Positions 30,309 to 41,112 of a stretch of 64,000 bases of DNA are shown in pieces. The notes under the pieces are model-generated. The model saw only the letters and a list, made by a program, of their open reading frames with translations. It searched no databases and was not told the origin of the DNA. Where the stretch lies: contig CAJFCV020000003.1 of the NCBI GenBank assembly GCA_904066235.2, forward strand, positions 11,780,001 to 11,844,000. The letters are read 5' to 3'. The DNA comes from Bursaphelenchus xylophilus. Lineage: Eukaryota > Nematoda > Chromadorea > Rhabditida > Aphelenchoididae. The stretch's first letter is position 1. Every line of letters begins with the position of its first letter. A program made the position numbers and the translations under genes.

Positions 30309-30552
30309 TGCTTGAAACTTGCTTACACCCAGCGCTTACGATTTTCGATGCGGCAGGATCTCATTTTTCCCGACAGGCTCGAATCACATGTCATCATTCA
30401 GATACATTCACAATGTTCTTCTCGGTCGGTTATCTAAAAGAATCTGTTTTTTTAGTCGAACACCCCAAAAGCGGATTAAAAAGTTTTTTTTAAATTATTT
30501 ACAATATTGCGTCAATAGTAGTATCTTATTTTAAAATTTTTTACTCATCACC

Positions 30553-30668
30553 CGAAAAGCCCAGGGACCGAAAAGGCGCCAGCCGAAAGGACGGGGAGCG
30601 AAAAGTCTCCCATCCCAAAAGCCGGGCCCGAAAAGGCGGGGACCGAAAGTGGGGGGACCGAAAAGTCC
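30553..30668. repeat. GGGACCGAAAAGGC minisatellite
   Basis: About eight imperfect copies of a 13-16-bp unit based on GGACCGAAAAG. The same word is not obvious elsewhere in the window. Confidence 0.75.
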
Positions 30669-31688
30669 TGACTCCCACAAATCCTCTTCCTACGGTGTTA
30701 GGCCATTGCTACACTCCCATCTCTTCCGGCCAGGGTGCCTGGCCGCAAATTCTGAAGACTTCCTGGTGAAGCCGGCTCGGCGCAGGCTCGGCGGACACTT
30801 GGCGAAGGCTCGGCGGAACCTTTTCGATCACGTTTTTACCAATTCAAGAGCTTTGTTTGGAGCTAAAGTAAACCCTGACGTCTTGACAAGCCTTAAAATA
30901 TCAAATTTGATTCATACTACACCTTAATATTAGTAGTTTATAATAGTAGTTCCAATGGCATTTGCGTGGTGTTGCAAGAAAAGTTCCAAGGGTTTTTTTC
31001 GCCCTTACAGGCCAAAACTGGGCAGCTAATTTTTACATAATTTGAACCAGAAAAATTTTGCGCTTTTTTGATATATGTCTAGACCTGTAGCTCCATACTC
31101 CATAGAAGTACTTTGTAAAATACGATCTCAGCAATTGTAGATTCCATAGAAGTACTTTCCTTACTAAAAAACGGGAGTGTCCTTTCAAACTTGAAACTCG
31201 GTTTGTCAGCTACAAACCCAAAGGTCAACCACAAGACCATAAGCACATCTTAACGAATCATCTTTTTCTTTGACACAAAGGCCTTCTCATTTCCGGAGAA
31301 ACTGTTTTGCCAACTCAACGAACTTCCTTGTTGTCTTCCATTACCGCCCCAAGTCATCATGGAATCACACGTCGAGCACATCATGCAAATATTGACCATG
31401 CTTCACGTTGTCACTTGTTTCATCATATCCCTGAGCGTCAGACTTGTTTGGGCGTGTTTTTCAGCCTAATGTAAGATTAACCGCATGCTTTTTAATTAAG
31501 ACGAAAGGTTCAAAGGGCAAGAAAAAATGGAAATAAACTTATTCAAAGAACTAGTCGTGACAAAAGGTCATGTCAACTTTCATACTGTCGCGTGCGATTT
31601 TCATTTTCGCATTAGCTAATCATTTCTTTCAGAGTGCGACAGAGATCAGGAGACGCGACAAATTATCAGGACTTTTTGGCCTGGATTA
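30669..31688. other. Intergenic DNA with family K and F fragments
   Basis: Contains a family K run (30772-30826) and a family F fragment (30838-31110). An ATG at 31357 opens a 36-codon frame with one hydrophobic stretch (HVVTCFIISLSVRLVW), possibly a receptor relic; it is too short to call. 31470-31685 shows nothing recognisable. Confidence 0.4.
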
Positions 31689-31862
31689 CTAGTCGCGCCG
31701 TAAAGTCCTGAAACATCTTGTCGCGGGTGTCGCGCGAGAAAATTGGCGAGCTCGCGCGAAAGTGCATGTCGCTAGTGCAAAAACGGGGAATTGCCGCGAC
31801 GGGTCCGAAAGAAAAACAAAATCGCACCGTGAAAATGTCTCAGGACTTTATGTCGCGACTAG
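31689..31862. repeat. Family C element, CTAGTCGCGNC ends
   Basis: Inverted ends CTAGTCGCGCCGTAAAGTCC and GGACTTTATGTCGCGACTAG, flanked by TA on both sides. 174 bp. The same end type bounds 54220-54382. Confidence 0.8.
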
Positions 31863-31869
31863 TACAAGT

Positions 31870-32360
31870 GGTTCCATAAATTGCGTAGACTTTCTTCACA
31901 GCGCATTTTCTTTTCTTTTTTTTGCACTGTGCAAGCCATAGGCCGGACGCACGGTGCAAAGTTCCGCATCGTGCACACAAGAACCCACACTTGCACCGGG
32001 CATTTCAACTTTTTTTGTTTTTGCACAGTGCACTGAAATATCGCAGCGACATAAGCCAGTCTCAACCACGTCGCTGCGACGGCGCCATTAACTAATTTGC
32101 ACAGTGCAAAGGGCTTTTTTGGAGTTAGCACTGTGCGAAAAGAGGAAAATGCACTGTGCGTTGGCGACAAACGTGGGAAAAAGTTTGGAATGCGCTGTGC
32201 ATTGGCGACAAGCGTGGGAAAAACTCTGGAATGCACAGTGCATTGGCGATGAGCGCGGGAAAAAGTTCAGAAGGCACTGTGCATTGGCGACAAGCATAGG
32301 AAAACGTTCAGAACGCACTGTGCGAAAGAGAAACAATGCCCCCGCACTTTACGAAATACG
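31870..32360. repeat. Family C element with a 43-bp minisatellite
   Basis: GCAC-N-GTGC-rich interior. From about 32145 to 32330 there are five tandem units of about 43 bp, each made of GCACTGTGC (or a variant) plus TTGGCGACAAGCGTGGGAAA and AAGTTCNGAA. One unit reads GCGCTGTGC. Shorter versions of the same array lie at 36700-36800 and 48100-48320. Confidence 0.75.
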
Positions 32361-32779
32361 AATGGCACGTAGAGAGGTCAAAGTACTCGATTTTTTTGTG
32401 TAACCGCACCGTATAAATTGTGTGCGAGATGAACTTTCAAGTGTGCTGTAACTACAAAATGCTAAACATTTGCAGTCCGTACACTTTACAATTTTAGTTG
32501 CTAATTGCTGTGGCCTCGACAAATGGGAGTTTACATTTTTTGTCAACCTTTTTTTGCTTTGTCATAAGTTTGAGTGTTCCAATTGCGGCAAACAGACTTT
32601 CTTTTGAATTTTTCTCACAGGTTTTGCATAGTAGATAGGAATTGAAAATTTGAGACGCCACTTTTGAGGGAATGTCTGAGCTACCAAGCGCTGGGGACGT
32701 ATCCATTCTTGAAAGTGTCAAGACTTAGATAGCCAAGGTCTAATGAGGCCCCTAACTTGCCCTCTACGCCTAGTATCAA

Positions 32780-33220
32780 CTACCCCTAATAACCTGGAGA
32801 CCACAACTAGAGAATTCTGGCTGAAAACCTGCGAACTCACACAAATTGACTCTTATAACGACGAGAGACGCTGGGAGAAGGAGGAGGTGGTCACCAATCC
32901 AAAGTAAGAAGAGTATGGGGTTTATTGAGACGAGATGAGGCACACACACAAACAACCGAAATCCGGAGACAGAATTAAAAGATATCGGGGTTGTCTGTTG
33001 CATTTATTCTTCCTGGTTTATTCAAATTTCCTGGGAACTTGGGTGAGCACCCAACAACTCCAACGAGCTTGGACCACCACCGGACTGTGTAAAGGAGACT
33101 TCCAACAAATTAGAAATATAGGTTTATTTCCCAAACGAATGCCCGAAAAGCGATCGGTCTATTACATTTATATCAAAATATTCGTCGGTTTATGCTAATT
33201 TCTGGGAATTCTTCACGGAA
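32780..33220 (-). repeat. Possible LTR-derived fragment, inverted
   Basis: On the - strand the sequence reads like an LTR R/U5 region, with CTCGTCTCAATAAACCCC followed by a C/T-rich stretch. TTTATGCTAATTTCTGGGAA (33189-33208) recurs inverted near 59165-59195. I could not find both ends or a target duplication, and no retroviral-type protein is present. Confidence 0.25.
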
Positions 33221-33224
33221 TCGT

Positions 33225-33505
33225 GACAAAAGTTTTAGCTCGCGCTTTGCAGGCACAGCTGAGATATTCAAAGAAAACGCGGAGAGTTGTGAGAGGGAAA
33301 TAGAGTAGAAATAGGTATGAAACTTTTCATGTCAAAATTCGCGAAAAAGTGTCATATTTTTGCCGACTTTCAATCTAAAAATCTCGGTCATTTCTGCAAA
33401 GCGCGAGCTAGGAATTTCGCATGTGCCTTTGAAAAAACTATTCTAAGCTTGCGCCAAGTTCCATCAAAATCTGAGGCACTTGGAGGACTTTACGAGTCAG
33501 GAAAA
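33225..33505. repeat. Family E fragment
   Basis: Contains the family E internal words TTTTAGCTCGCGCTTTGCAG, AAAAATCTCGG and GCGCGAGCTAGGAATTTCGC, but the terminal GGGAAGTAC ends are missing or degraded. Confidence 0.6.
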
Positions 33506-33928
33506 ATCCTTCCTTTTCGACATCTACCATACCGTGAAATGAACTCCTCACCTATGTAATTGTAACTTCTTTAGCAACAAAAGTTATTGGGCCGTCTGGT
33601 CCGATAACTTTTGTTTCCCGTGTGCTTAATAAATCGTATTAGTAGTGTTGGTTGTGTAGCAAACGTCACGAGATCTGGTTGTATCGTAGCCCATCACTGC
33701 TTGGGTATTAGTCTTGGGGTTCTTTCTTTGCCCTCTAATCCCGTCGAAAACATCGACGGGTTCATGTTCGTACACACACATGCATGTGTTTAAAGCCAGC
33801 GGGGATCGGGACGTGGGTTGTGCTAATTTGGGCTGGCTTTGTTCTTAAGAATGTTTGCGGGTAAGGTAAAATGTAAATGTAATTTGCGTAGAAGTTATAA
33901 ACTCCACAGAATTGTTTTCGGCTGCCGC
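33506..33928. other. Unassigned intergenic DNA, possible LTR
   Basis: CCCGTGTGCTTAATAAATCG (33617-33636) followed by about 150 bp of moderate GC content recalls an LTR, but no ends or target duplication could be fixed. A 60-codon open frame here has no recognisable domain. Confidence 0.25.
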
Positions 33929-33929
33929 T

Positions 33930-34061
33930 CTGTCGGAGAAATAATGAGCCCAATGTCGCTGCGCCGATCGTGGCGCTGAAGTGAAGCAATTTGATTTTGC
34001 CGCGATACAATTCTTTTCTAAGCGATTTTTGGTCCGGCATTGCGCCCATTATTTTTCCGAA
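33930..34061. repeat. Family B2 MITE, diverged
   Basis: Left end CTGTCGGAGAAATAATGAGC; right end GCGCCCATTATTTTTCCGA. The interior carries the B2 words GAAGTGAAGCAATTTG and GCGATTTTTGGTCCG. Confidence 0.65.
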
Positions 34062-34533
34062 TTTGGTTGCAAAAAAAATCTTAGCCGAATTGTTTTGAAT
34101 GCCATTGTTATACGATTGTTTTCGGTTCAATTTTTTCGTTTTTTGTTGTACATAATGTTTATTAAACGTTTTTTATCCAAAAATTACAAAGTAAATGCTA
34201 CAGAGCGGTATGAATTCTCGGAAAATTCGAATTTGCTTTAAAACGGAGCCGGCGCCAACCGGAAAATCTGGCGCCTGCAAAGCGGTTTTAAACGTGACCA
34301 GGGGATTTTTATTTTGCGTGTGGATAAAAAGATAAACAAAAAAGGTCTGCAACGTGCGCAAAAAAAACTCTCTCTCGCACCTGGCACAGGAAATATCGCC
34401 GCGGTTCCATTGGACAATTCGCACCGTGCAATCGGCTTTTTTGTGGTTTGCACTGTGCGAAAAGCGCAAAAATGCACTGTGCGTTGGTGACATTGGGAAA
34501 AGGTTCAAAATGCACGGTGCGAAACCGGAAATA

Positions 34534-34678
34534 CTAGTCGTTCCAGAAAGTGCGTATACTTCCTGGGAATTGCGCAAAATGTTTCGAAACGGATCGCATC
34601 GCGTAGGAAACAGGAAACTCGAATTGTGTGGCGCGAAAAAAGGTCGAAAAAAGTCTACGCACTTTCTGGAACGACTGG
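34534..34678. repeat. Family C element, CTAGTCGTTCC ends
   Basis: Perfect inverted ends CTAGTCGTTCCAGAAAGTGC and the complement ending GGAACGACTGG, flanked by TA on both sides. It sits inside a longer GCAC-N-GTGC-rich segment (about 34330-34765), so it is nested. Confidence 0.75.
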
Positions 34679-35394
34679 TATTTCCATGCACTTCAGTGAC
34701 TTTTTTGTCGTTTGAACTGTCTGTGGGGGCAAATGTCCACGCACTTTATGAAAGTGATAGTGGGAGGAAAAAGTGCTTGGCCAAGAATTCTTAGGACTTT
34801 TGGGGTTGATTAATAGTTTATATGGACTCCTTTAAATCTGAAGCTAATCTTTTCCGCGTCCCGACTTGTTGGGTTGTCGACAGTTCGGGTCGACGACTTT
34901 TCGGGTCATTACAAAATCGATTGGTATCGGGCGTAGGGCTTGTGGACACTAAACAAAAGTTGTAGGAAGTGCCTACGAGGCCTGGCAAAGCCGTTGGATG
35001 CTCGGCCGTTCGAGACTTGGCGAAGACTTGCAATATGTCCAGCTTTTCTAATTTTAGCTATTACGAACGTTAGTTTTTTTTACCTTGGCAGATTGTAACA
35101 TATAAAAGACCAAAATTTGAGGGCAAAAAAGAAGGCCTGTAACTTTTTTCTAGATATTTTTGATGTGAGTATATACATGTGAAACGCCTCAAACTAATCA
35201 TAACGTACTTTGCTGAATTTTTCAATCTTTAACCGGCTTTGTTTGCAAAACAAGCAGTTGTATTTTAATTCACAACATCCAAAAACAGCCTCTCCACGTG
35301 CTGCTCTGCTACAATTTTGTGTAATCATTAGCCAGGTCATTTCTCGACGTATTACATCTTAATTGAGAATTGTCGCAACCTATTTTCGTGGCGC

Positions 35395-35760
35395 CGAGCC
35401 CGCAAAGAAACCGCTCGACCACTTAAAGGACAGCCCAAGCTTCGGCGTTCTTTGCGCCCGGATTTGCAGCACCACTTTCCTCCCCGTTTCCCGAGCCCCA
35501 TTGTTTTCGCGGCACGTGGATTTGTAGAGCGATGCCCGCAAAAAAATGAGCTCGAAAATTGTAGATCCCACTTCGCAAACATTACAGCCACATGGCACTT
35601 GTTTTTTTGTGTTGTTGCGCCATGTTTTTCGGGCCTCCGAATGGGCGCGGTCACGGCATACGGTGGCGGCGTATAAAGGGCGAAAGCACGAGGCAAATCG
35701 CAGCAGAAATGGGGCAAAAAATGGGTTTTGAAGTCGCAGAGGATGGAAAAAAATTTTCGC
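35395..35760. other. GC-richer intergenic island, unassigned
   Basis: Richer in G and C than its surroundings and free of GCAC-N-GTGC words. It contains GGCGTATAAAGGGCG at 35667-35681, which resembles a TATA core promoter. A 233-codon frame on the - strand crosses it but consists partly of the adjacent repeat, so I do not call a gene. Confidence 0.3.
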
Positions 35761-36068
35761 CAAATGCACTGTGCAAAGAATATTTTTTGCACGGTGCACA
35801 ACGAAAAGTCTCCGCACTTTATGAAAATGCTAATGCGCCGTTTTAGAAGTGAGATTTTTGTCGCAAACTTTCCGCACTGTGCAGTCGACCGTTTGCACTG
35901 TGCAGTTGAAAAATCGCGGCGGCGCAAGTTGCACTGTGCGAAAAAGTTGAAAAAGACGCATCTCGCACCGTGCGGGCGCATGAATTCAATGGTGCGACGA
36001 GGTGTCGCGCGGTAAAAAATCGGCAGGGTGCGAAAAAAGAGCGCACAGTGCATTCGATTGCTCTTTTG

Positions 36069-36662
36069 ACAAGGAAAGTACTTTTATGGGGGCTCCTACT
36101 TTTTGACGGGACATATCTCAAAAAATCAGAAAAAATGTGCTGATCAAGGATATATAAATCTTAGCTGCCCATTTTAGGTTTTTAGGGGTGAAAATGCCCA
36201 AAAACTGGCTTAATTTCCCTACAAAAGGCGCAGACATTCGAAACGATAAAAAGCGCACTCGGTCTCTTCCTTCGGAAGAGAGCGGTGTGGCCGAGTGGTT
36301 AGTGCCGTAGTCTGGGAATCAAGAGGGGGATGCCGCACAGGTTCGATTTCCCTTTTGGGCTGAATCAACTTTTTTTGAAGTTGAAGGTCAGAAAAATAAA
36401 TTTTTGGGCCAAGACTGTCTTATTACGTCTTAGAAACTCAATAAACACCATTTTATGCCAAAATAAAAATTGTAAACCTGTGAAAAAATAAGCGAAAAGG
36501 GGTTCACATAGGACTTTAAGTCAACTTCCGATTGAGTTTTCACCCCTAAAAACCTAAAATGGGCAGCTAAGATCTATATATCCTTGATCAGCACATTTTT
36601 TCTGATTTTTTGAGATATGTCCCGTCAAAAAGTAGGAGCCCCCATAAAAGTACTTTCCTTGT
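36069..36662. mobile_element. Family F long-TIR element F1 with tRNA-like cargo
   Basis: About 125 bp at each end are near-perfect inverted complements (left starts ACAAGGAAAGTACTTTTATG; right ends CATAAAAGTACTTTCCTTGT). The 340-bp middle carries a hairpin and a tRNA-like unit and no protein frame. GCAC-N-GTGC sequence lies directly on both sides, so F1 may have inserted into a family C element; I could not fix a target duplication. Confidence 0.85.
36282..36361 (+). tRNA. tRNA-like unit with conserved hairpin leader, inside F1
   Basis: GCGGTGTGGCCGAGTGGTTA carries the A box (TGGCCGAGTGG), and GGTTCGATTTC at 36340-36350 is a near-consensus B box. The D-arm and long middle suggest a class II (Ser/Leu-type) ancestor. 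Anticodon-stem pairing is poor. The hairpin CTCTTCCTTCGGAAGAG directly upstream (36265-36281) is shared exactly with the - strand copy at 22465-22541. Confidence 0.45.
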
Positions 36663-37025
36663 GAAAACAATTGATTTTGCACTGTGCGGACATTTTTCTG
36701 CTTTCGCACTGTGCATTTTGAACCTTTTCCCACGCTTGTCGCTTTCGCACAGTGCATTTTGAAACTTTTCACACGCTTGTCGCCAGCGCACAGTGCGTTT
36801 TTTCCTTTCGCACTGTGCAATTAAAGACCGCAAAAAATGCCGTTTGCACTGTGCAAATTCTCCAGCGCATCCAGCGGCGACGCAGTTGGAAAAAGCTCAT
36901 GTCGCGGCGATATTTCGATGCAGAGTGCAGAATCAAAAAAAGTGGAATGCACGGTGCAAAAAATCGGGGTTTTTTGTGCACGGTGCGGGCCGCGAAAAAT
37001 GTCTATGCACTTTATGAAAATACTA
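36663..37025. repeat. Family C segment
   Basis: About twelve GCAC-N-GTGC words, including a short run of the 43-bp-type units (36700-36800). It ends with TATGCACTTTATGAAAAT, a family C right end. It may be the right half of an element interrupted by F1. Confidence 0.6.
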
Positions 37026-37100
37026 TGTAAAAAATTTTTAGAACCTATAGTTGCATTTCGTATAAAATCTCTGTGTAATAGCAGATAGCATTTGCAAGAT

Positions 37101-37250
37101 ACTACGCCTTTCAAAAAGTGCGTGGATTTTTTTCCTCGGTGGACAGTGAATTTTGCTTTTTTGCACTGTGCAATTGCTGTTTACTTGCACAGTGCAAAAA
37201 TACAAAAGCCTTGCGAAAAGCCTTGCGACAAAATTTCCACGCACTTTGGA
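37101..37250. repeat. Family C element, short
   Basis: Left end TACGCCTTTCAAAAAGTGCG and a right end CCACGCACTTTGGAGAA, with three GCAC-N-GTGC words between. Confidence 0.6.
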
Positions 37251-37418
37251 GAATACCGTGGCATACAGACAAACAAGGCCCTTTCTTCGAACTCCAATTA
37301 GTCACCACTTGCCACACTCGCGTACTTAGCCCTCAATTGACTTGGACTTTGCGGTAAACTCTCAACTCTTTCCCTTTTAAGTATTGTTTTCGCCAGCACA
37401 ATTGACTGTAAGTAACAG

Positions 37419-37460
37419 TCAATTTCACGTACATTATAGAAGGCATAATGTACGTGAATT
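37419..37460. repeat. Short perfect hairpin
   Basis: CACGTACATTAT and ATAATGTACGTG are separated by AGAAGGC, giving a stem of about 16 bp. It is too short for a microRNA precursor and has no conserved context I can see. Confidence 0.4.
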
Positions 37461-37639
37461 ATTCAATGTTTTCCCCATAATTGGATGTTATGTATTTTTT
37501 TTGGGGAAAATAATGTGCATTTTTGTGAAAATCTTTGATGGAGTATGGAATACAAAGATTGAAAAGTTTGAAAGTGCCGTTTAGGTATTTAAGGATGACT
37601 TATGAATCATAATTCCACTTTTTTCAAAGCTGTTTTTTA

Positions 37640-38581
37640 TGTAAATTTTGCACAGTGCAAAAAATTGTTTTCACTGCACCGTGCAAGCTCGATTTTAGGC
37701 CATTTTAGGCTCCGCACAGTGCGAAAAATACGATTCTTTGCACTGTGCGGACAAAAGTATTAGTCTGTCGAGAAAATAATATGGATTTGTAGCAGGAAAA
37801 TTTGTCGCTTTTACAGTAATTTTACAAAAAATATATGCGTAAAAACCTTTTGCAGTGCAAAAAATTGTACCCACTGCACCGTGCAAGCTCGATTTTAGGC
37901 CATTTTAGGGTGCGCACGGTGCAAAAATAACCGTTCTTTACACTGTGCGGACAAATTATCAGTCTGTCGGGAAAATAATGTGGATTTGTCGTAGCAAAAT
38001 TTGTCGCTTTTGTGATAAGTTTGGCACAATTTTATAAAATTTTATGTGTGAAAATCTTGCACAGTGCAAAAAATTGTTATCACTGCACCGTGCAAGCTCG
38101 ATTTTAGGCCATTTTAGGCTGCGCACGGTGCAAAAAACATGGTTCTTTGCACAGTGCGGACAAATTATCAGTCTGTCGGGAAAATAATGTGGATTTGTAG
38201 CAGAAAAATTTGTCGCTTTTACAGTAATTTTACAAAAAAATTATATGCGTAATAATCTTTTACAGTGCAAAAAATTGTACCCACTGCACTGTGCAAGGTC
38301 GATTTTGGGCCATTTTAGGCTGCGCACGGTGCAAAAAATATGGTTCTTTGCACAGTGCGGACAAATTATCAGTCTGTCGGGAAAATAATGTGGACTTATC
38401 GTAGCAAAATTTGTCGCTTTTATAATAACTTTGGCACAATTTTGTAAAATTTTATGTATGAAAATTTTTTGCACAGTGCAAAAAATTTTTCTCACTGCAC
38501 TGTGCAAGGTCGATTTTAGGCCATTTTAGGCTGCGCACGGTGCAAAAAATATGTTTCTTTGCACAGTGCGGATAAATTATC
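37640..38581. repeat. Tandem array, ~200-bp units in alternating types (left arm)
   Basis: The B1 end GTCTGTCGGGAAAATAATG recurs near 37762, 37961, 38170, 38371 and 38582, giving spacings of 199, 209, 201 and 211 bp. Units alternate between type a (ACAGTAATTTTACAAAAA) and type b (TTTGGCACAATTTT), an a-b-a-b order with a period near 410 bp. Each unit has four GCAC-N-GTGC words around TCGATTTTAGGCCATTTTAG. Confidence 0.85.
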
Positions 38582-39177
38582 AGCCTGTCGGGAAAATAAT
38601 GTGGATTTGTCGTAGCGAAATTTCCCGCCTCACCGAATCTCCAGCCGCCTCTAACCGTCGCAGTCGCTAAAATGAGCGATCCCAAGTGCGACAAGTGCAC
38701 ATTATTTTCCCGACAGACTGACAACGAGTGTGTAAATAAGTGTGCGCAGACACAACCACACTTCTCGTTTTCAAGTCTAATCGGATTTCGCGGAAAACCG
38801 AGCCTTGTGGCATTTGTGTTGGGCTTTTTACAGTGGCTATATAAATAGCTTGCGGCATGTAGATTTGAAAAGGGCACTTCTCGAAATACGCAATGGGACG
38901 CCCACATTCTATTTACAGGGTCCGTACAGAGCTTTTTTGGGAGGTGAAATGTCAAAAAATTGGGACTTCACATCACCTCCAGCTGATTTTTTCGATACCA
39001 ATTTTTGTCATCAAAATTTGGTTTTTTTTTGGTATTTTATGGTAAATGACAGTTCAGGTCAACATTACTATGGATTGTGAATAATTTTCAGTCTGTCGGG
39101 AAAATAATGCGGATTTTGCCAAAATAAACCTCCGTACAATAAAGCCCTTCTATAACAAATGAATAGAGATTTTATCA
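38582..39177. other. Middle of the foldback-like structure
   Basis: A complete family B1 MITE occupies 38582-38721. 38722-39090 is unique sequence with a TATA-like TATATAAATA near 38838 and a 91-codon open frame from 38805 with no recognisable domain. A lone B end occurs near 39091-39112. Confidence 0.55.
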
Positions 39178-39745
39178 TTCTGTCGGGAAAATAATGTGGA
39201 TCGAGATGAGGCATTTCTAGGATAAGTCCACATTATTTTTCCGACAGATTAAAACTTTTGCCGCACTGTGCAAAAAGCCGTAATTTTTGCACCGTGCGCG
39301 GCCTAAAATGGCCTAAAATCGAGCTTGCACGGTGCGGTGAAAACAATTTTTTGCACTGTGCAAATTTTCACACATAAAATTTTCTTGAAAATTTTTTATA
39401 CGATAAATCCACATTATTTTCCCGACAGACAAATATTTTTGTCCGCACTGTGCAAAGAACGGTAATTTTTGCACCGTGCGCAGCCTAAAATGGCCTAAAA
39501 TCTAGCTTGCACGGTGCAGTGGGTACAATTTTTTGCACTGTAAAAAGTTTTTACACATACAATTTGTTGTCGGTAAAATCGACAATTTTTTTTTTGTAAC
39601 GAATCCACATTATTTTCCCGACAGACTAATACTTTTTTCCGCACAGTGCAAACAACCGTAATTTTTGCACCGTGCGGACCCTAAAATGGCCTAAAACTGA
39701 CCTTGCACGGTGCAGGGGGTACAATTTTTTGCACTGTGCACGGTT
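39178..39745. repeat. Tandem array, inverted orientation (right arm)
   Basis: A 70-bp B1-like mini-element (39178-39247) is followed by two and a half of the ~200-bp units in the opposite orientation to 37640-38581: CCACATTATTTTCCCGACAG recurs near 39409 and 39606, with GGCCTAAAATCGAGCTTGC-type words between. With the left array this makes inverted arms of tandem repeats around a unique middle. Confidence 0.8.
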
Positions 39746-39924
39746 TAATACAAAAAAAGGCGATGAAGGTCTTGGAATTCTTCTTTGTTAACTTGGAAGC
39801 AGACCAGACATTGCTTTGTTTTATTAATCCAATATTGCACTACACTTTGTATAATTTCTTCGAGTGTTTTTTCATGCTGCCGTTCTTTTATGAACTCTCC
39901 GAAAGTCCGAATTTTTATTAAGCT

Positions 39925-40660
39925 GGGCCGGCGCGGGCTTGAAAATCAAGGCGGTCGACTTTTCGGGTCAGAAAACAAACTTCAAATGCGACGCTCAGAT
40001 TTTGATGAGAAATCTGATGAGACTAGCGACAAATTTGGGTTTATTTTTATTAAAACACGCGACACTTCTAGTTCGCGCTTTGCAGAAACAAACGAGATTT
40101 TTTCGAAGCGAACGACTTTTTTCCGATCTTTAACATGAAAAATTTCATACCGCCTTCAACCGAAGAGAGATTGTTTCCACAAAGAATTTTTTGACCTCAA
40201 AAATCGCAGCCGTTTTAGTACCTTTCCTGCAAAAGTAATCGCTTAATCCTTTGAATGCGACCGCAGACGATCGCTGGCTGAAGACAAATGACTTATAATA
40301 CATTGTCAAAGGCCTTGCCTGTCCTAGCAGAAGTACAAAAAATGGTGTTTACAGAGGATGTCTTTTGTTCCTATTCAATCAAACTTCCAGACAGATGGGG
40401 TCCATGGACATCCTACTTCGGAAAATCGGAGCCTCTGATGTAATTTGTGAAAGACAAAGCTTCTAATATGTATAAATTAATGAAATATTTTTTTTACTCT
40501 CATTTTTACGTCGCTACGTCTCTCCGGGTCAGCGACAGTCGGGTCTACAATACTGTGTATCGCTTCGGTTCGTCGTTGCATGGGGAGGCTAGGAGAAGGC
40601 TTAGTTAGTAGAAATAATAAGACTGATCGGGTCCTAGGACAGCTTATCACCTTTTATCTA
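39925..40660. repeat. Dispersed repeat, uninterrupted copy (empty site)
   Basis: Shares long similarity with 56640-57272 joined to 58479-58700, including GAGGATGTCTTTTGTTC, ATCCTACTTCGGAAAATCGG and GGAGGCTAGGAGAAGG. Here the site ACGTCGCTACGTCTC (about 40509) is uninterrupted; in the other copy a 1,206-bp element is inserted there. The first 200 bp overlap family E-type words. Confidence 0.75.
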
Positions 40661-41112
40661 ACACGGGAAGTACACCAAGTGCGACGCTCAGACTTTCTTT
40701 GAATTCTGCACACACGTTGGGCACCAACTAAATATCAATTCCTGAAAGTTTTAACTCGCGCTTTGCAAGCGCCACTGAGATATTGGACGATCTTTGCCGT
40801 GGAGAGAGTACGCCCAACGCGGAGAGCGATCAGAGAGAAAAGCGCTTTTTGGCCATAACTTTGACAGTTTCGTGCGGAAAAAATTGATTTTTTGTGGAAA
40901 CATTACCCTTTACGGTAGAAATTGGTATGCAACTTTTTGTGCCGAAATTCGGCAAAAAGTCCGAAATTTTCGCCGACTTTCCATCTAAAAATCTCGGCTG
41001 TTTCGGCAAAGCGCGAGCTAGAATTCTCGCATATATTTTAGAAAAAATTACTCCAAATCTGTACCAAGATTCATCAAAATCTGAGCGTCGCACTTGGGGT
41101 ACTTCCCATGTA
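40661..41112. repeat. Family E foldback element, full copy
   Basis: Ends are GGGAAGTACACCAAGTGCG and the inverted complement ending GGGGTACTTCCC, each followed by GACGCTCAGA. The two halves carry related, inverted words such as CTCGCGCTTTGCAAG and CAAAGCGCGAGCTAG. About 450 bp, non-coding. Confidence 0.8.

Noticed and set aside
31357..31467. 36-codon frame with one hydrophobic stretch
   Set aside because: Too short, no second exon found; at most a receptor relic.
35352..36053. 233-codon frame on the - strand
   Set aside because: Its Cys/Thr-rich parts are translations of GCAC-N-GTGC repeats; there is no domain or splice context.
37419..37460. microRNA precursor
   Set aside because: The stem is about 16 bp and the loop 7 nt, too short for a typical precursor.
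38805..39080. Protein-coding gene in the foldback middle
   Set aside because: The 91-codon frame has no recognisable domain and starts upstream of the TATA-like site; kept only as an observation.
37640..39745. CRISPR-like array
   Set aside because: Units are ~200 bp, spacers are repeats themselves, the sequence is eukaryotic, and there are no cas genes.
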